The position numbers were made by a program, and so were the translations under genes. This document shows, in pieces, positions 23,974-33,223 of a stretch of 37,435 bases of DNA; the stretch's first letter is position 1, and each line of letters begins with the position of its first letter. The notes under the pieces were generated by a model. The model was given only the letters and a program-made list of their open reading frames with translations. It was not told the origin of the DNA and did no database searches. This stretch comes from Actinomycetota bacterium (GTDB lineage: Bacteria; Actinomycetota; Geothermincolia; Fen-727; JAQUKT01): contig JAQUKT010000008.1 of the NCBI GenBank assembly GCA_028718945.1, positions 1-37,435 on the forward strand, read 5' to 3'.

Positions 23974-25641
23974 CTACATCCTCTCGGGCGCGGAAACCCC
24001 AAGGAGGCGTAGGACTATTCTTAAAACTTCTCTTGTGCATTCAACGAGGAAAAGCCTTGCCCTTGTTAGCGGAGCATCTTCCGTTACGACTCTGCAGTCA
24101 CGGTAGAACACGTGGAAAGACGAGGCGAGTTCCTCGGCGTATGTGGTAAGCCTGTGGGGAGCCCTTTTTTCCGCGCAGAACTCGACCAGTTCTTCGAGTT
24201 CTGCGAGCTTCCTCATGAGGTCCATCTCGGGCTCGCTGTTTAGGAGTTCGACTTCTCTTCTCGATGGCCTCTCGGTATCGGTGCCTTTCTCTTCGGCATG
24301 GCGAAGAATGCTCGATATGCGGGCATGCGCGTATTGCACATAATAAACGGGGTTCTCGGGGGATTCCTTTTTTGCGAATTCTATGTCGAAGTCGAGGGGA
24401 GAATCATTTGACCTCTGTAGGAAAAAATAGCGGGCTGCGTCTGTGCCAACCTCATCTAAGAGTTCATCGAGGGTAATCAGATCGCCGGTTCGTTTTGACA
24501 TCGTAACCGGCTCTCCACCGCGATAGAGTTTTACCAGTTGCCCGAGGATTACCTCGAGTTTTTCAGGGTCATATCCCATCGCTTTCATCGCGGCTTTCAT
24601 GCGGGCGACGTATCCATGATGGTCCGCTCCCCAGATGTCTATGATTCTATCGAAGCCCCGGTTCATTTTGTTTCTGTGGTAGGCTATGTCGGAAGCAAAG
24701 TAAGTAGGTTCCCCATTTGAGCGGATTAGCACCCTGTCTTTTTCATCGCCATACCTGCTTGTTCGAAGCCATAGCGCACCCTCATTCCTATATGCATCTT
24801 CTTTTTCCTCGAGGAAGGAGAGCGTTTCGTTGACCTCCCCGCTTCTGTAGAGTTCACGTTCACTTGTCCACGCGTTAAAATGAACTCCCACCCTATCGAG
24901 TGTCTTTTTTATCGATTCGAGCATCAACGGATATTCCATCTCGATGAAGTGATTTGTTCTTTCCTGGTCGGATAAACTCTTGAAACTTTCCCCGTGCTCG
25001 CTTATTATTCGCTTCGCGATTTCAGTTATGTAGTTTCCCCTGTACCCACCTTCGGGCCATTCGACTTTCTGCTTGAGCAGTTGGAGATATCTGGCGGAGA
25101 TTGACTCTCCGAAATTTCTCATCTGTGTGCCGTAATCGTTTATGTAAAACTCACGCTCGACATTGTAACCCGCGTGCTCCATTACCCTCGCAAGTGAATC
25201 TCCAAACGCAGCCCAGCGTCCGTGTCCTATGTGGAGAGGCCCAACCGGATTTGCGCTCACGAACTCAATCTGAACTCTTTCCCCTTTACCCAGCCCGGAG
25301 GAGCCAAATTTCTCCTTCCTCTCGTCGATCTCGAAGAGGATTTCACGCAGGAACTCGGGAGCGAGATGGAAATTTATGAAGCCCTGTCCGGCTACCTCTA
25401 CGCTTGACAGAACATCTTCCGGGGCATCAACAAAGGAGGCAATAATTTCCGCGACGGCATGCGGATTCATCTTGAGCTGAGACGCGAGTTTGATAGCGAT
25501 GTTGGTTGCCCAGTCCCCATGCTCCTTTCGCTTTGGACGCTCGAGAGAAATGCGTGGTGGCTTAAACGGAGGTAGCTTCCCTTCCTGAGCCGCCTTGTTT
25601 ATCGCTTCATCAACTATTTTCGAAAGCTTTTCTCTGGACAT
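23974..25641 (-). CDS. argS: Arginine--tRNA ligase
   Basis: 555 residues. The N-terminal Add1 domain (1 to about 110, GDWATNIAIKLASQL) is followed by the catalytic core VEFVSANPVGPLHIGHGRWAAFGDSL (HIGH at about 127-130), YINDYGTQMRNFG, DIWGADHHGYVARMKAA and the KMSKS-equivalent SKRTGDLITL. The C-terminal DALR helical domain ends VLRIVLRLLGVSAPERM. It charges tRNA-Arg. A dispersed repeat ends six bases upstream of the ATG, so the usual Shine-Dalgarno position is occupied by repeat sequence (GACCTGACCCCATTTGG) with no clear ribosome-binding site. Confidence 0.97.
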   Translation of the reverse strand: MSREKLSKIVDEAINKAAQEGKLPPFKPPRISLERPKRKEHGDWATNIAIKLASQLKMNPHAVAEIIASFVDAPEDVLSSVEVAGQGFINFHLAPEFLREILFEIDERKEKFGSSGLGKGERVQIEFVSANPVGPLHIGHGRWAAFGDSLARVMEHAGYNVEREFYINDYGTQMRNFGESISARYLQLLKQKVEWPEGGYRGNYITEIAKRIISEHGESFKSLSDQERTNHFIEMEYPLMLESIKKTLDRVGVHFNAWTSERELYRSGEVNETLSFLEEKEDAYRNEGALWLRTSRYGDEKDRVLIRSNGEPTYFASDIAYHRNKMNRGFDRIIDIWGADHHGYVARMKAAMKAMGYDPEKLEVILGQLVKLYRGGEPVTMSKRTGDLITLDELLDEVGTDAARYFFLQRSNDSPLDFDIEFAKKESPENPVYYVQYAHARISSILRHAEEKGTDTERPSRREVELLNSEPEMDLMRKLAELEELVEFCAEKRAPHRLTTYAEELASSFHVFYRDCRVVTEDAPLTRARLFLVECTREVLRIVLRLLGVSAPERM

Positions 25642-25645
25642 CCAA

Positions 25646-25677
25646 ATGGGGTCAGGTCTTGCAATGACACATTTTCA
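25646..25677 (+). repeat. Dispersed repeat family A, copy 3 (argS leader)
   Basis: GGGGTCAGGTCTTGCAATGA, then CACATTTTC: the same 30-odd bases recur at 34000-34033 in the opposite orientation with one substitution. It abuts the argS start codon. Confidence 0.85.
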
Positions 25678-25722
25678 GTTCATTTCCTACTCTTCCGTTT
25701 GTTGAATAGTAACTCGAGAGCA

Positions 25723-26223
25723 CTAACTCCCGCAATCATCATGTTTTTCTTTCTTTCCCCTGATTCTTATCAGAAGGAGAACAGTCATGAAGACAAGAAG
25801 GGCAAGGAAGCTGATGTTTATGATAAGGAGAGTCAGGTTTATCGAGTCAGCGTTCTTCCTTTCCGGGGGCATCTTAATGGGATTGATAAACCATCTTTTT
25901 GGGTGTGATCGACTTGGTGGAGTAACCGAGTAGCCTGGAGCAGCCTTCACTTCATAATCGAAGTAAGGAACGCCTGCGCATGAATTCACGACGGGGTTAT
26001 CGGCAGGTAACTCAAATGGTTGAAGTGCTATTGTTTTACCGGCGTTTGCGTAGAAATCGAGATTCACTTTGACAGTTTCCCGCTCGGGGTCAGCGATTCG
26101 GATTCTATATGTTGCCTCTCCTTTTGCCTGCGAACTTCCGAAAGAAGTTTGTGCGAAAAAGGAAAATGCTAAAGCGATTAGAACCAGGAAGGAAACAAAT
26201 CCTTTGTTTCTGCGGATGAACAT
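25723..26223 (-). CDS. Secreted single-pass membrane protein, unknown
   Basis: 166 residues. An N-terminal signal peptide (FVSFLVLIALAFSFFAQTSFG) leads into a beta-rich ectodomain of about 100 residues with one Cys (NSCAGVPYFDYEV). A C-terminal membrane helix (LTLLIINISFLALLVFMTVLLLI) is followed by a basic cytosolic end (RIRGKKEKHD). The Shine-Dalgarno sequence AAGGAGG is strong. I do not recognise the family. It lies downstream of the deacetylase pseudogene on the same strand but 326 bases away. Confidence 0.75.
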   Translation of the reverse strand: MFIRRNKGFVSFLVLIALAFSFFAQTSFGSSQAKGEATYRIRIADPERETVKVNLDFYANAGKTIALQPFELPADNPVVNSCAGVPYFDYEVKAAPGYSVTPPSRSHPKRWFINPIKMPPERKNADSINLTLLIINISFLALLVFMTVLLLIRIRGKKEKHDDCGS

Positions 26224-26549
26224 CTTTAGATACCTCCTTCATGTTTTGATTGCGCCGAAGCGTTTATTCTTTCTCTGATAATACTACCGCTGAGTGAAAC
26301 AAACACCTCAACGAGAATGAGGTCAGCAATTGTCTTTAGAGGAAGAGCAAGTGGCAATGAGACCAAATAGGCTACCGGTATCCTCCCTTGAAACCTTCAA
26401 GCGGCTTAACCAGGTAAACTTGGACATGGCAACGATCAACGGGTTGGTCTTCGGGAGCCGCTAAAGTCCTTGAGCGTTGCCGGGCAAGATTCTGCGCTGC
26501 AACCAATAATCGATAGCGAGAATTCAAAGAGAGGGATCCTTTCTTGACT
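26224..26549. other. Intergenic region without a recognisable gene
   Basis: No promoter, terminator or RNA gene is evident. A minus-strand frame (26372-26611) overlaps the end of the deacetylase in another frame and looks like a shadow or a decayed fragment (LLVAAQNLARQRSRTLAAPE). It may be the trailing edge of acquired DNA. Confidence 0.3.
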
Positions 26550-27991
26550 TTACAGCTCGTAGCGCTGCCAGGAGATGCGGTCGGCGCGCCATCCGTCCAC
26601 CAGGGAGTCAATGCTCATCATAACGGTACGGTCGCCCTTGAACATCGATGAGGGAAGCTTGATCCATATCTGTCGCGAGTAATGATATATCCGTGCGCCT
26701 CCTGCAGGATGCAGGCTGTTGTGGGCGAGAACGAGGAACGTGGCTTTGTTTCCTACGACCTCGATGTCGGCTCTCGTCACACCCGAGCCCCTGAACATCC
26801 TGAGCCGGAAGATGTACGAGATCCGGTCGGATACGTTCCCATGTGTCTCGATTCCGAGCAGCGTGTGATATGGAAAGACACCGAAGGCTACGCGCTCTAT
26901 GTCGGAGTCCTGCCCCGCGCCGGGCATCAGCAGATCGCTGGGAGGATCAGAGTTCACGACGAGTGGCATGGGCTCTGTGCCAAGGCGGATCGACCCTGGT
27001 CCCTTATTGAATACGTGCCCAAGTTCTGTGGAGCTGAAGAGCTCATTCTGCCGCACGAACGACTCGATGAACGGATCCTGCAGGCGTGCAGGGATGCGGT
27101 ATGCCTTGAGCGCCCGGGCCTTCAGGTTCTCCTCGGTGCCGGTGAGCGGCACCATGATCCAGTGAGTGCTCGCATGCACCAGTGGCGGAGGTGGCTTCAG
27201 AGACGCGTAGTATGCCTCTGCCCTTGGCAACGGGTAGCCCCGCCGGTGGATCAGGTAGGTGTACTCGTGGGCCCTGAAACCGGTTCGTGCCAGCGCGTAC
27301 TGGATGAATGCGTTCGTGGCCCGGTGGTCGTGGTGGTCATCATGCGAGTCCGGGTAGATCACGGCGCTGGGGGAGAATCTCTTGATTATGGACTCGAGCG
27401 TCCTCTCGAGGCTTTCCCCGCAGTAGGGAGCGCCCTTCCGGTAGGCGAAGGGGTAAGGCGCACAGGTCGCGCCGTTTTGTCCCATGTGCAGCTTGTCGCG
27501 GTCCCAGTTTAGGCCCCATAGAGAATTGAGGCCGCCGTCGGGGTAGGCAAGAAAGATTATGTCATGGGGTGGTAGCCGATGTCCTGCATGGCCTTGAGCG
27601 TCTCGGCCGACCGCTTACGCCCGAGCTCACGGTAGTTCTCCGGGGTGGGAGAGGCATTGCCGCTGACCTGTATCGCACTGTCCCTGTTGCCGTCCCCGCA
27701 TGTGACGATTACAAGCTTGACCTTCTTGTTCTGCGCCAGTGCCTTATGGATGAGAACAGCCGCTGCCAGGCTTTCATCGTCGGGATGCGGGGCAACGACC
27801 AGGAGTCGGTCGCCGATCTGGGGGAAGCCGACCTCCACGTGCCCCGTTGCCTTTGTGGGTCCTCTGAGGAGGGCGGGCTTTGCGAGTAGGAGCAGGATGG
27901 CAATGATTATCACTGCTCCCGCGAACGCCAACCGAATCCGCCACCGCCCCTGAGGTGATTGGTACACGGCAGGATGGGGTATGTCGCTCAT
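26550..27991 (-). pseudogene. PIG-L/LmbE-type deacetylase, interrupted by a one-base frameshift
   Basis: Two adjacent frames make one protein of about 480 residues. The first part (27991 to 27557) has a membrane anchor (LAFAGAVIIIAILLLLA) and the zinc motif VVAPHPDDESLAAA, and ends GYHPMT-stop. The second, in the next frame, continues directly with DIIFLAYPDGGLNSLWG, then SHDDHHDHRATN, the second zinc motif, and a C-terminal beta domain. Loss of one C from a C run (G run on the plus strand, 27566-27569) accounts for the break; adding one C gives HPHDIIF. The family removes acetyl groups from N-acetylglucosamine-like substrates. A strong AAGGAAGAGGG precedes the ATG. Codon choice looks more GC-rich than its neighbours, hinting at transfer. 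A sequencing error in the homopolymer is a serious alternative. Confidence 0.85.
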
Positions 27992-28303
27992 GATCCCTCT
28001 TCCTTGTTTGTTTGAATTCTTGAATAAATATAGGTCGTGTTCACTATCTATTTGAACACAGGCACAACTGTATACCGCACATTATTCTGGCATCTAATGT
28101 AGTTTATACATACCTTTTCTGACTGCGTGTTTCTTTGTATAGAACGTTTGAGTGAGCAAATAGGGCCTCTCAGTTGGATTCGAGAAATTGGAAAGCGAAA
28201 AACCCACCTTTGATCTGGCATGGGGACAAGTTTACTGAGCCAACGTAGGCAGAACCCTGCCAACCGTGACTTAAAGGACAATTAACCCGCGGGTTTGCTG
28301 TTA
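27992..28303. other. Intergenic region with a short palindrome
   Basis: No convincing gene. AT-rich sequence lies upstream of the deacetylase and downstream of htrA. It contains a perfect 12-base palindrome, AACCCGCGGGTT (28284-28295), just past the htrA stop; without a T run it is not a typical terminator. Confidence 0.35.
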
Positions 28304-29683
28304 CTAAAGATTTTTTGGCTTCTCTGCCAGCGTCACCTCGACTGATTTCTTTTCATTTCCGGAGTAGAATACGAGCTTGGCTTTATCACCGACGTTTTTC
28401 TTTCTCACTTCTGCGACGAGTTCGTCCATTGATTCAATTGGCTTTCCTTCGAATTCAACAATGATATCCCCACGCTTTATCCCTGCTTTATCGGCGGGAC
28501 CATCGGGGAAAACCCCGGTGACGTACGCTCCTTTTGATACGGGAAGGTTTAGCCTTTTAGCGATCCGTTCCCCGATGCTCTGGCCCTGCACTCCGAGGTA
28601 TGGATGCGAAATTGGTTTTCCGGCAATTATGTCGTCGGCAACTTTTCTTGCGGTGTTTATTGGAATGGAAAATCCTACCCCCTCTGAACCTCCGGATGAA
28701 CTCGCAATGACTGTGTTTATTCCGACCAGTCTCCCACTTGAATCGCAGAGAGCGCCTCCTGAATTGCCCGGATTGATGGCGGCGTCTGTCTGGATAAGGT
28801 CGGCAAGAAGCACGCTGCTCTGTGCGCTCTGGTTCCGGCTTACCGCAGAAACATCCCTGTGAAGGGCGCTCACAATACCTGAAGTAACACTCTGCTCGAA
28901 TCCAAATGGGCTTCCAACCGCTAATACGAGTTGCCCCACAATAAGGTTATCCGAATTGCCGACCTCCAGAGCTGGGAGGTCATTTTTTTCCACCTTTACA
29001 ACCGCGATATCCGTTTCAGGGTCTGCTCCAACCTTCTTTCCTTTGAGCTCCTCGCCGTTTGCGAGTGTTACGGTTATCTCCTCCGCGCTTTCCACGACAT
29101 GGTTGTTAGTCAGAATGTAGCCATCGCTTGAGAAGATAACTCCTGAACCGGTTCCCTCCTGAGGTTCAATTTCGAAGAGGAAGGTTCGCTGTGGAGCGGT
29201 TCTCGTGTCAATGTTTACAATAGAGGGAGTCACCTTTTTTGCGATAGAGCTCACATCCACCGCGCCCTCAGTGGGACTGACTACTTTGATTACCTCTTTT
29301 GGCGTGTTTTCGCTGGAGCTACTCTTTTTCAACTTTCCCGTCATTAGGTCTATCGGGCTTACTCCGAAAGCCCACGGCAAAAGCAAAAGAACCACAAGGG
29401 CACCAACCAGACCCCCAACAAGTGCAGTAACGATGCCGCGTCGCCATCCGCCCTTATTATTTCTTCCGGTGTTTTTCGGCGGCGCAACTGGAGGAATCGC
29501 GCCACCCGAGGGGCTCGTCGGTTGCTGTGCTACTTGAGGGGGAGGCACAGGAGGGGACTGCCCGAGGTTGTTTGAATAACCCCGACTGTTCGAACTACCG
29601 GAAGGCGTACCGGATTCGTACCCAGCGGCGGCACAATCCTGTGGCGCTTTCGGTTGTTCGCCCTGCCACATTTCTCGTTCCAT
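28304..29683 (-). CDS. HtrA/DegP-like membrane-anchored serine protease
   Basis: 459 residues. A cytosolic Gly/Pro/Ser-rich leader (1 to about 80) precedes one membrane helix (IVTALVGGLVGALVVLLLLPWAF). The trypsin-like domain (about 140-345) has the triad His in TNNHVVES, Asp in PETDIAVVKV and Ser in NPGNSGGAL. A C-terminal PDZ domain (about 360-455) begins YLGVQGQSIG and includes GPADKAGIKRGDIIVEF. It degrades or refolds damaged proteins on the outer face of the membrane. The long disordered cytosolic leader is typical of Gram-positive and actinobacterial HtrA rather than periplasmic DegP. GGAGG precedes the ATG. Confidence 0.95.
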   Translation of the reverse strand: MEREMWQGEQPKAPQDCAAAGYESGTPSGSSNSRGYSNNLGQSPPVPPPQVAQQPTSPSGGAIPPVAPPKNTGRNNKGGWRRGIVTALVGGLVGALVVLLLLPWAFGVSPIDLMTGKLKKSSSSENTPKEVIKVVSPTEGAVDVSSIAKKVTPSIVNIDTRTAPQRTFLFEIEPQEGTGSGVIFSSDGYILTNNHVVESAEEITVTLANGEELKGKKVGADPETDIAVVKVEKNDLPALEVGNSDNLIVGQLVLAVGSPFGFEQSVTSGIVSALHRDVSAVSRNQSAQSSVLLADLIQTDAAINPGNSGGALCDSSGRLVGINTVIASSSGGSEGVGFSIPINTARKVADDIIAGKPISHPYLGVQGQSIGERIAKRLNLPVSKGAYVTGVFPDGPADKAGIKRGDIIVEFEGKPIESMDELVAEVRKKNVGDKAKLVFYSGNEKKSVEVTLAEKPKNL

Positions 29684-30036
29684 TTCAAACCTCCTTCTAT
29701 CTGTCTATTTTATACAATCATGCTAAACAAAGCTCGACTTCTTTAATTCTAATCCGCGCTATGCACGTCAGTCGTTTTGAGAAGCTTCAAGCATATTCAA
29801 TAGCTCAATGCTTAGAAAAACCTGAAAAATCGGGCAAGCAGGTATGAAAAGAACAAACAGGTAGCTCTTTCTGAGCAACATATCAGGGTTTTTTGGGTGG
29901 AAACTTTTCTTGCTCTTCAATGCAGGCAAGCCTGTCTTGGGCAATAATGCAAGGTATTGTTTTGCCTCAAACGAAATTATTAAGAGAGCGGAAAATGGGA
30001 TTTGGAAGAAAGTTTAATTTGAGTTAAGGAGGAGCT
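29684..30036. other. Divergent intergenic region between htrA and a membrane protein gene
   Basis: This region must hold promoters for both flanking genes, but I cannot assign them confidently. AAGCAT...ATGCTT (within about 29788-29814) can form a 6-bp hairpin. No gene or known RNA is recognised. Confidence 0.3.
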
Positions 30037-30408
30037 TTGTGGTCTAAAGAGAACAAGGAGAGTAAAGCAGGGGGCGAGGTTTTTGGTCCTTATTCAAACC
30101 GGAGGACGCCGATAAAAGTTAGTTTTCCGGTTTATCTTGTAAGCGTGCTACTCGTTGGTCTCATCGTATTCGTGGTGATGCTTGTTCAGTACCTCCCAGG
30201 ACAGAGGAGAAATTACAGGCTCGAGCAGGCAATAAGGGGGGCAGATTATGTTTACATCGGAATTAGAATTCCCTCGGGCGAGTTGAAGGAGAGAAAATTG
30301 AGTTACTCAGAAGAGGATGAAGTTGCAAAGATCCTTTTAGATATGGGAGCAAAGAAAGCAAAAGCACAGATCAACCCCGACAGAACCAGAATCCCATTCG
30401 AGAAATAA
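30037..30408 (+). CDS. Small single-pass membrane protein, unknown
   Basis: 123 residues from a TTG that follows AAGGAGG by about five bases. A polar N-terminus of about 28 residues is followed by one membrane helix (VYLVSVLLVGLIVFVVMLVQYL) and an extracytoplasmic region of about 70 residues (DYVYIGIRIPSGELKERKLSYSEEDEVAKILLDMG). I recognise no domain. It converges on the radical SAM gene. Confidence 0.7.
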   Translation: MWSKENKESKAGGEVFGPYSNRRTPIKVSFPVYLVSVLLVGLIVFVVMLVQYLPGQRRNYRLEQAIRGADYVYIGIRIPSGELKERKLSYSEEDEVAKILLDMGAKKAKAQINPDRTRIPFEK

Positions 30409-30432
30409 GGGTACGCTTCACTGCTTTGCCCT

Positions 30433-31455
30433 TTACCTGTGGGCAATTCCATATTGTTCAGCCATTTCGAGAGCCGCTTTTCTCTCATCGAAAGAAAGTC
30501 TTCTGTCGATTTCTGGGTGAAGAGAAGCGCGGTAATCGGGTCTGTACTGGAACATTAGGTTGAAATACACCCCTGGAATATTTTCTTTGACCCACTCCAT
30601 GATAAGTTTGGTGCAGCATTCGAGGTGTCCCGGAATAACAAGGTGCCTGAGCATCACTTCTGCTGTTTCGTAGGCAATCCTAAAGTTCCTTGGTACAACG
30701 GAAAAGTAATTGTCAACATCCGACAAAGCCCTGGCGCAATTATCGTTTCCATACCGAAAGTCGCCAAGGTAGATGTCAACAACCCCGTTGAGTATCCGCA
30801 TTGCTTCGAGAGATGTGTACATGTTTGAATTCCAGACAATCGGAAGATACATGCCCGGCTCACCCAGGAGCCTTATTGTCTCGAGTATTGTGTGAAGGTT
30901 CGGGTCGGGATTGCCTCCCACGAAGTTCGCGTTTTTCGAACCCTGAGAAAGACCCTCGATCAGAACAGCGGAAAGCGTCTCCGGCTCGGCAACCCATCCC
31001 GATTGAGGATTCATGGCAATATCCCAGTTCTGGCAATAAACACATCTGAATGTGCAGCCGGAAAAGAATATGGTGTGGCTCGGAACCAACTCTGGCTCCT
31101 CACCCATATGAAGAAAATCAGAAGTATAGTGTGATTCAGAACCCACCCCGCAATAGCCAGTTTTTCCGTCAATCCTGTTTGCCTTGCATCTTCGTTCACA
31201 GAAGCGACACTTTGAAAGCATTCGCCTTGCGAGTTCTATCTTGAGGTCAAGAAGTGTTTCCTCCCCAGTTGGTCCTAAATCTCTCCAGCCACCGCTTTTT
31301 GCCAGATTGAGCGCCTCAGCGCTTTTTTCTATGTTCAAACTCTCGAGTTCCTCATCGGAGGCTGACTTGATTTCAATGCCGCAATCAATGTTCTGGGAGA
31401 TCCAGTGAACAGCGGGCCTTTCCTTTTTCAAAATTGAGAAATATTTTTCAAGCAA
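30433..31455 (-). CDS. PflA-like radical SAM protein (COG1313/PflX type)
   Basis: 340 residues. A Cys-rich N-terminal motif (CRFCERRCKANRIDGKTGYCG, about 82-102) precedes the radical SAM motif CTFRCVYCQNWDIAMNP (about 133-149), followed by FVGGNPDPNLHTILETI, LPIVWNSNMY and MLRHLVIPGHLECC. The pattern matches the uncharacterised PflX group, related to pyruvate formate-lyase activases but usually not linked to a glycyl radical enzyme. None lies nearby here. It has about 60 extra N-terminal residues before the Cys cluster. Its target is unknown. Confidence 0.88.
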   Translation of the reverse strand: MLEKYFSILKKERPAVHWISQNIDCGIEIKSASDEELESLNIEKSAEALNLAKSGGWRDLGPTGEETLLDLKIELARRMLSKCRFCERRCKANRIDGKTGYCGVGSESHYTSDFLHMGEEPELVPSHTIFFSGCTFRCVYCQNWDIAMNPQSGWVAEPETLSAVLIEGLSQGSKNANFVGGNPDPNLHTILETIRLLGEPGMYLPIVWNSNMYTSLEAMRILNGVVDIYLGDFRYGNDNCARALSDVDNYFSVVPRNFRIAYETAEVMLRHLVIPGHLECCTKLIMEWVKENIPGVYFNLMFQYRPDYRASLHPEIDRRLSFDERKAALEMAEQYGIAHR

Positions 31456-31673
31456 AGCGCGCCGCGCCCCTTTACCTTGATTCGAGCAACTCCTAAGACT
31501 TGATTGTGATTTTGTAGTAAATTATATCCACTCCATCCAGAGAGTAAAAAAAGCGGCTCCGGAAATCCAATCTTTTTGTTGGAACAAATGCCGCTCGAGC
31601 CTCGTTGTTATAGAATTTTTCCACCAGCATTTTGATGTGCGCGCGAGAGCAGGGAAGGAATGAGGTGGAAGAA

Positions 31674-32633
31674 ATGAACAATTCCGCAAGGAAGGTCGTA
31701 GTTATCGGCGGAGGTCCCGCGGGTCTTACGGCAGGGCTTTACGTCAAGCGTGCTGGCATTGACGCGCTCCTCCTGGAAAGGGAGCTGCCCGGCGGACAGG
31801 CTGTTTTTTCTCCTCTGATTGAAAACTTTCCGGGATTTCCCGATGGAATTGAGGGTGCTGAACTCATGACGAGAATCAAGAAGCAGGCAGAAAGATTTGG
31901 CCTTGAAATCAGAACATTTGCGGCGGTAGTTCGAATAGAGGGAAAAGACAGAATGAGGAAAATTGTTCTCGAGGGCGATGAGGTGGGTGCGATTGCCGTA
32001 ATAGTGGCAACCGGCAGAAGCCCGCGGAAACTCGGGATTCCCGGCGAGGATGAGTTCAAGGGCAGGGGAATTTCATACTGCGCTACCTGTGATGCCCCCT
32101 TGTTCAGCGGGAAAGAAGTTCTTGTCGTGGGAGGCGGAGACGCGGCGCTCGAGGAAGCCTTACATCTTTCGAGGTTTGTCAGGCGTGTTATTCTCGTTCA
32201 CAGGAGGGATGAGCTCAGGGCTTCATCTTATCTTGAGGGAAAAGCAAGAGCCGAGCCAAAAATCGAGTTTGTTTTGAACACTGAATTGAGGGAAATAAAA
32301 GGAGACCAAACAGTCAGGTCAGTGGTTCTTGAAAACAACAAAACAGGTGAGGTTTCAGAGATTGAAGTTTCTGGCGTGTTTTTCTATGTTGGCAATGCGC
32401 CGAACACGGATTTCCTGAAAGGTTTAGCCGACCTCGATGATGCCGGTTATATCCTCACTGACAGCAGTCTTCAGTCGAGTGTCCGCGGAATTTTTGCTGC
32501 CGGCGATGTGAGGGCAAATAGTTTCAAGCAGGTAATACTCGCGTGCGCGGAAGGGGCGCTCGCGGCAAATTCCGCGATGAGATATCTTGAGGAAGTTGGA
32601 GAAAAGAAAGCATACGGAAGTCCTCGGGCTTAA
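31674..32633 (+). CDS. trxB: Thioredoxin reductase (NAD(P)H flavoprotein)
   Basis: 319 residues from the ATG at 31674, preceded by GAGGTGGAAG; the frame is open upstream to 31632. FAD-binding GGGPAGLTAGLY, the ELPGGQ segment, the redox pair CATC (in YCATCDAPLFSGK), the NAD(P)-binding GGGDAALEEALHL and the C-terminal FAD motif GIFAAGDVRANSFKQVI are all present. It passes electrons from NAD(P)H to thioredoxin in the cytosol. The HRRDELRAS segment after the nucleotide fold favours NADPH. No thioredoxin gene lies beside it. Confidence 0.96.
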   Translation: MNNSARKVVVIGGGPAGLTAGLYVKRAGIDALLLERELPGGQAVFSPLIENFPGFPDGIEGAELMTRIKKQAERFGLEIRTFAAVVRIEGKDRMRKIVLEGDEVGAIAVIVATGRSPRKLGIPGEDEFKGRGISYCATCDAPLFSGKEVLVVGGGDAALEEALHLSRFVRRVILVHRRDELRASSYLEGKARAEPKIEFVLNTELREIKGDQTVRSVVLENNKTGEVSEIEVSGVFFYVGNAPNTDFLKGLADLDDAGYILTDSSLQSSVRGIFAAGDVRANSFKQVILACAEGALAANSAMRYLEEVGEKKAYGSPRA

Positions 32634-32652
32634 ATCTTGGTAACGGCAGCAA

Positions 32653-33012
32653 TCAGACAAGAAGCATGGGTAGCGGCTTGAGTTCTCTCTTCAATGGGTC
32701 CAGGAAAAGACCAAGTGCCTCGAGCGTGAAAGCGCCAAGGAGACTATGGTCACCTGCTTCCCCGAAGACGACATCAGCGCCACCAGTCTTCCCACCATAT
32801 CTGAAAAGAGCAATCCCCCTCTTTCGAACAAGTTTGCTGCCGTCTGCCAGACGGAACTCTTCTTCAGCAATTGGCTTTATGCGGAGTTTCTCGAGAATTT
32901 TTGAAGGAATCACTGAATAAATTGCACCAGAATCAACCAAGAGCTCCACTTTTTCAGTTTTCTCTGGATAAGAGGGATTTCCGACCTCAATTTCTAAGTA
33001 TGTTAGTCCCAT
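32653..33012 (-). CDS. Retropepsin-like aspartyl protease family protein
   Basis: 119 residues from the ATG at 33010-33012, which has AAGGGGAAGTG upstream; a longer frame reaches 33075. The catalytic-type motif LLVDSGAIYSVIP is followed by a hydrophobic-hydrophobic-Gly motif in HSLLGAFTLEALGL, as in single-domain retroviral-type aspartic proteases that act as dimers. Substrate unknown. DSGA replaces the usual DTGA or DSGA/T and is compatible with activity. Confidence 0.85.
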   Translation of the reverse strand: MGLTYLEIEVGNPSYPEKTEKVELLVDSGAIYSVIPSKILEKLRIKPIAEEEFRLADGSKLVRKRGIALFRYGGKTGGADVVFGEAGDHSLLGAFTLEALGLFLDPLKRELKPLPMLLV

Positions 33013-33223
33013 CACTTCCCCTTTGCTGGTTATAATATTCGCTTTATATGTATACTTGAGGAAGATTTCTTCCAATTCAATTATACTCTATCATTCATCC
33101 CTGATCACGGAAGAAAAGTTAAAGGATGCTCAAGTGTCAGTTTCTGGTTTCCGGGGAAGTCAAGTCCGCTTTTGAGAAAATACTCTCTATGCGTTAAGAT
33201 TCAAAAGGGATTGGAGTAATTGT

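Noticed and set aside
26372-26611. 79-codon minus-strand frame past the deacetylase end as a separate gene
   Set aside because: It overlaps the deacetylase C-terminus in another frame and shows no family or ribosome-binding site; at most a decayed fragment.
28048-28281. 77-codon minus-strand frame upstream of the deacetylase
   Set aside because: Composition is unlike neighbouring proteins, no ribosome-binding site, no recognisable motif.
30426-30446. TTGCCC...GGGCAA hairpin between convergent genes as a bidirectional terminator
   Set aside because: No T run on either strand and it overlaps the radical SAM stop codon.
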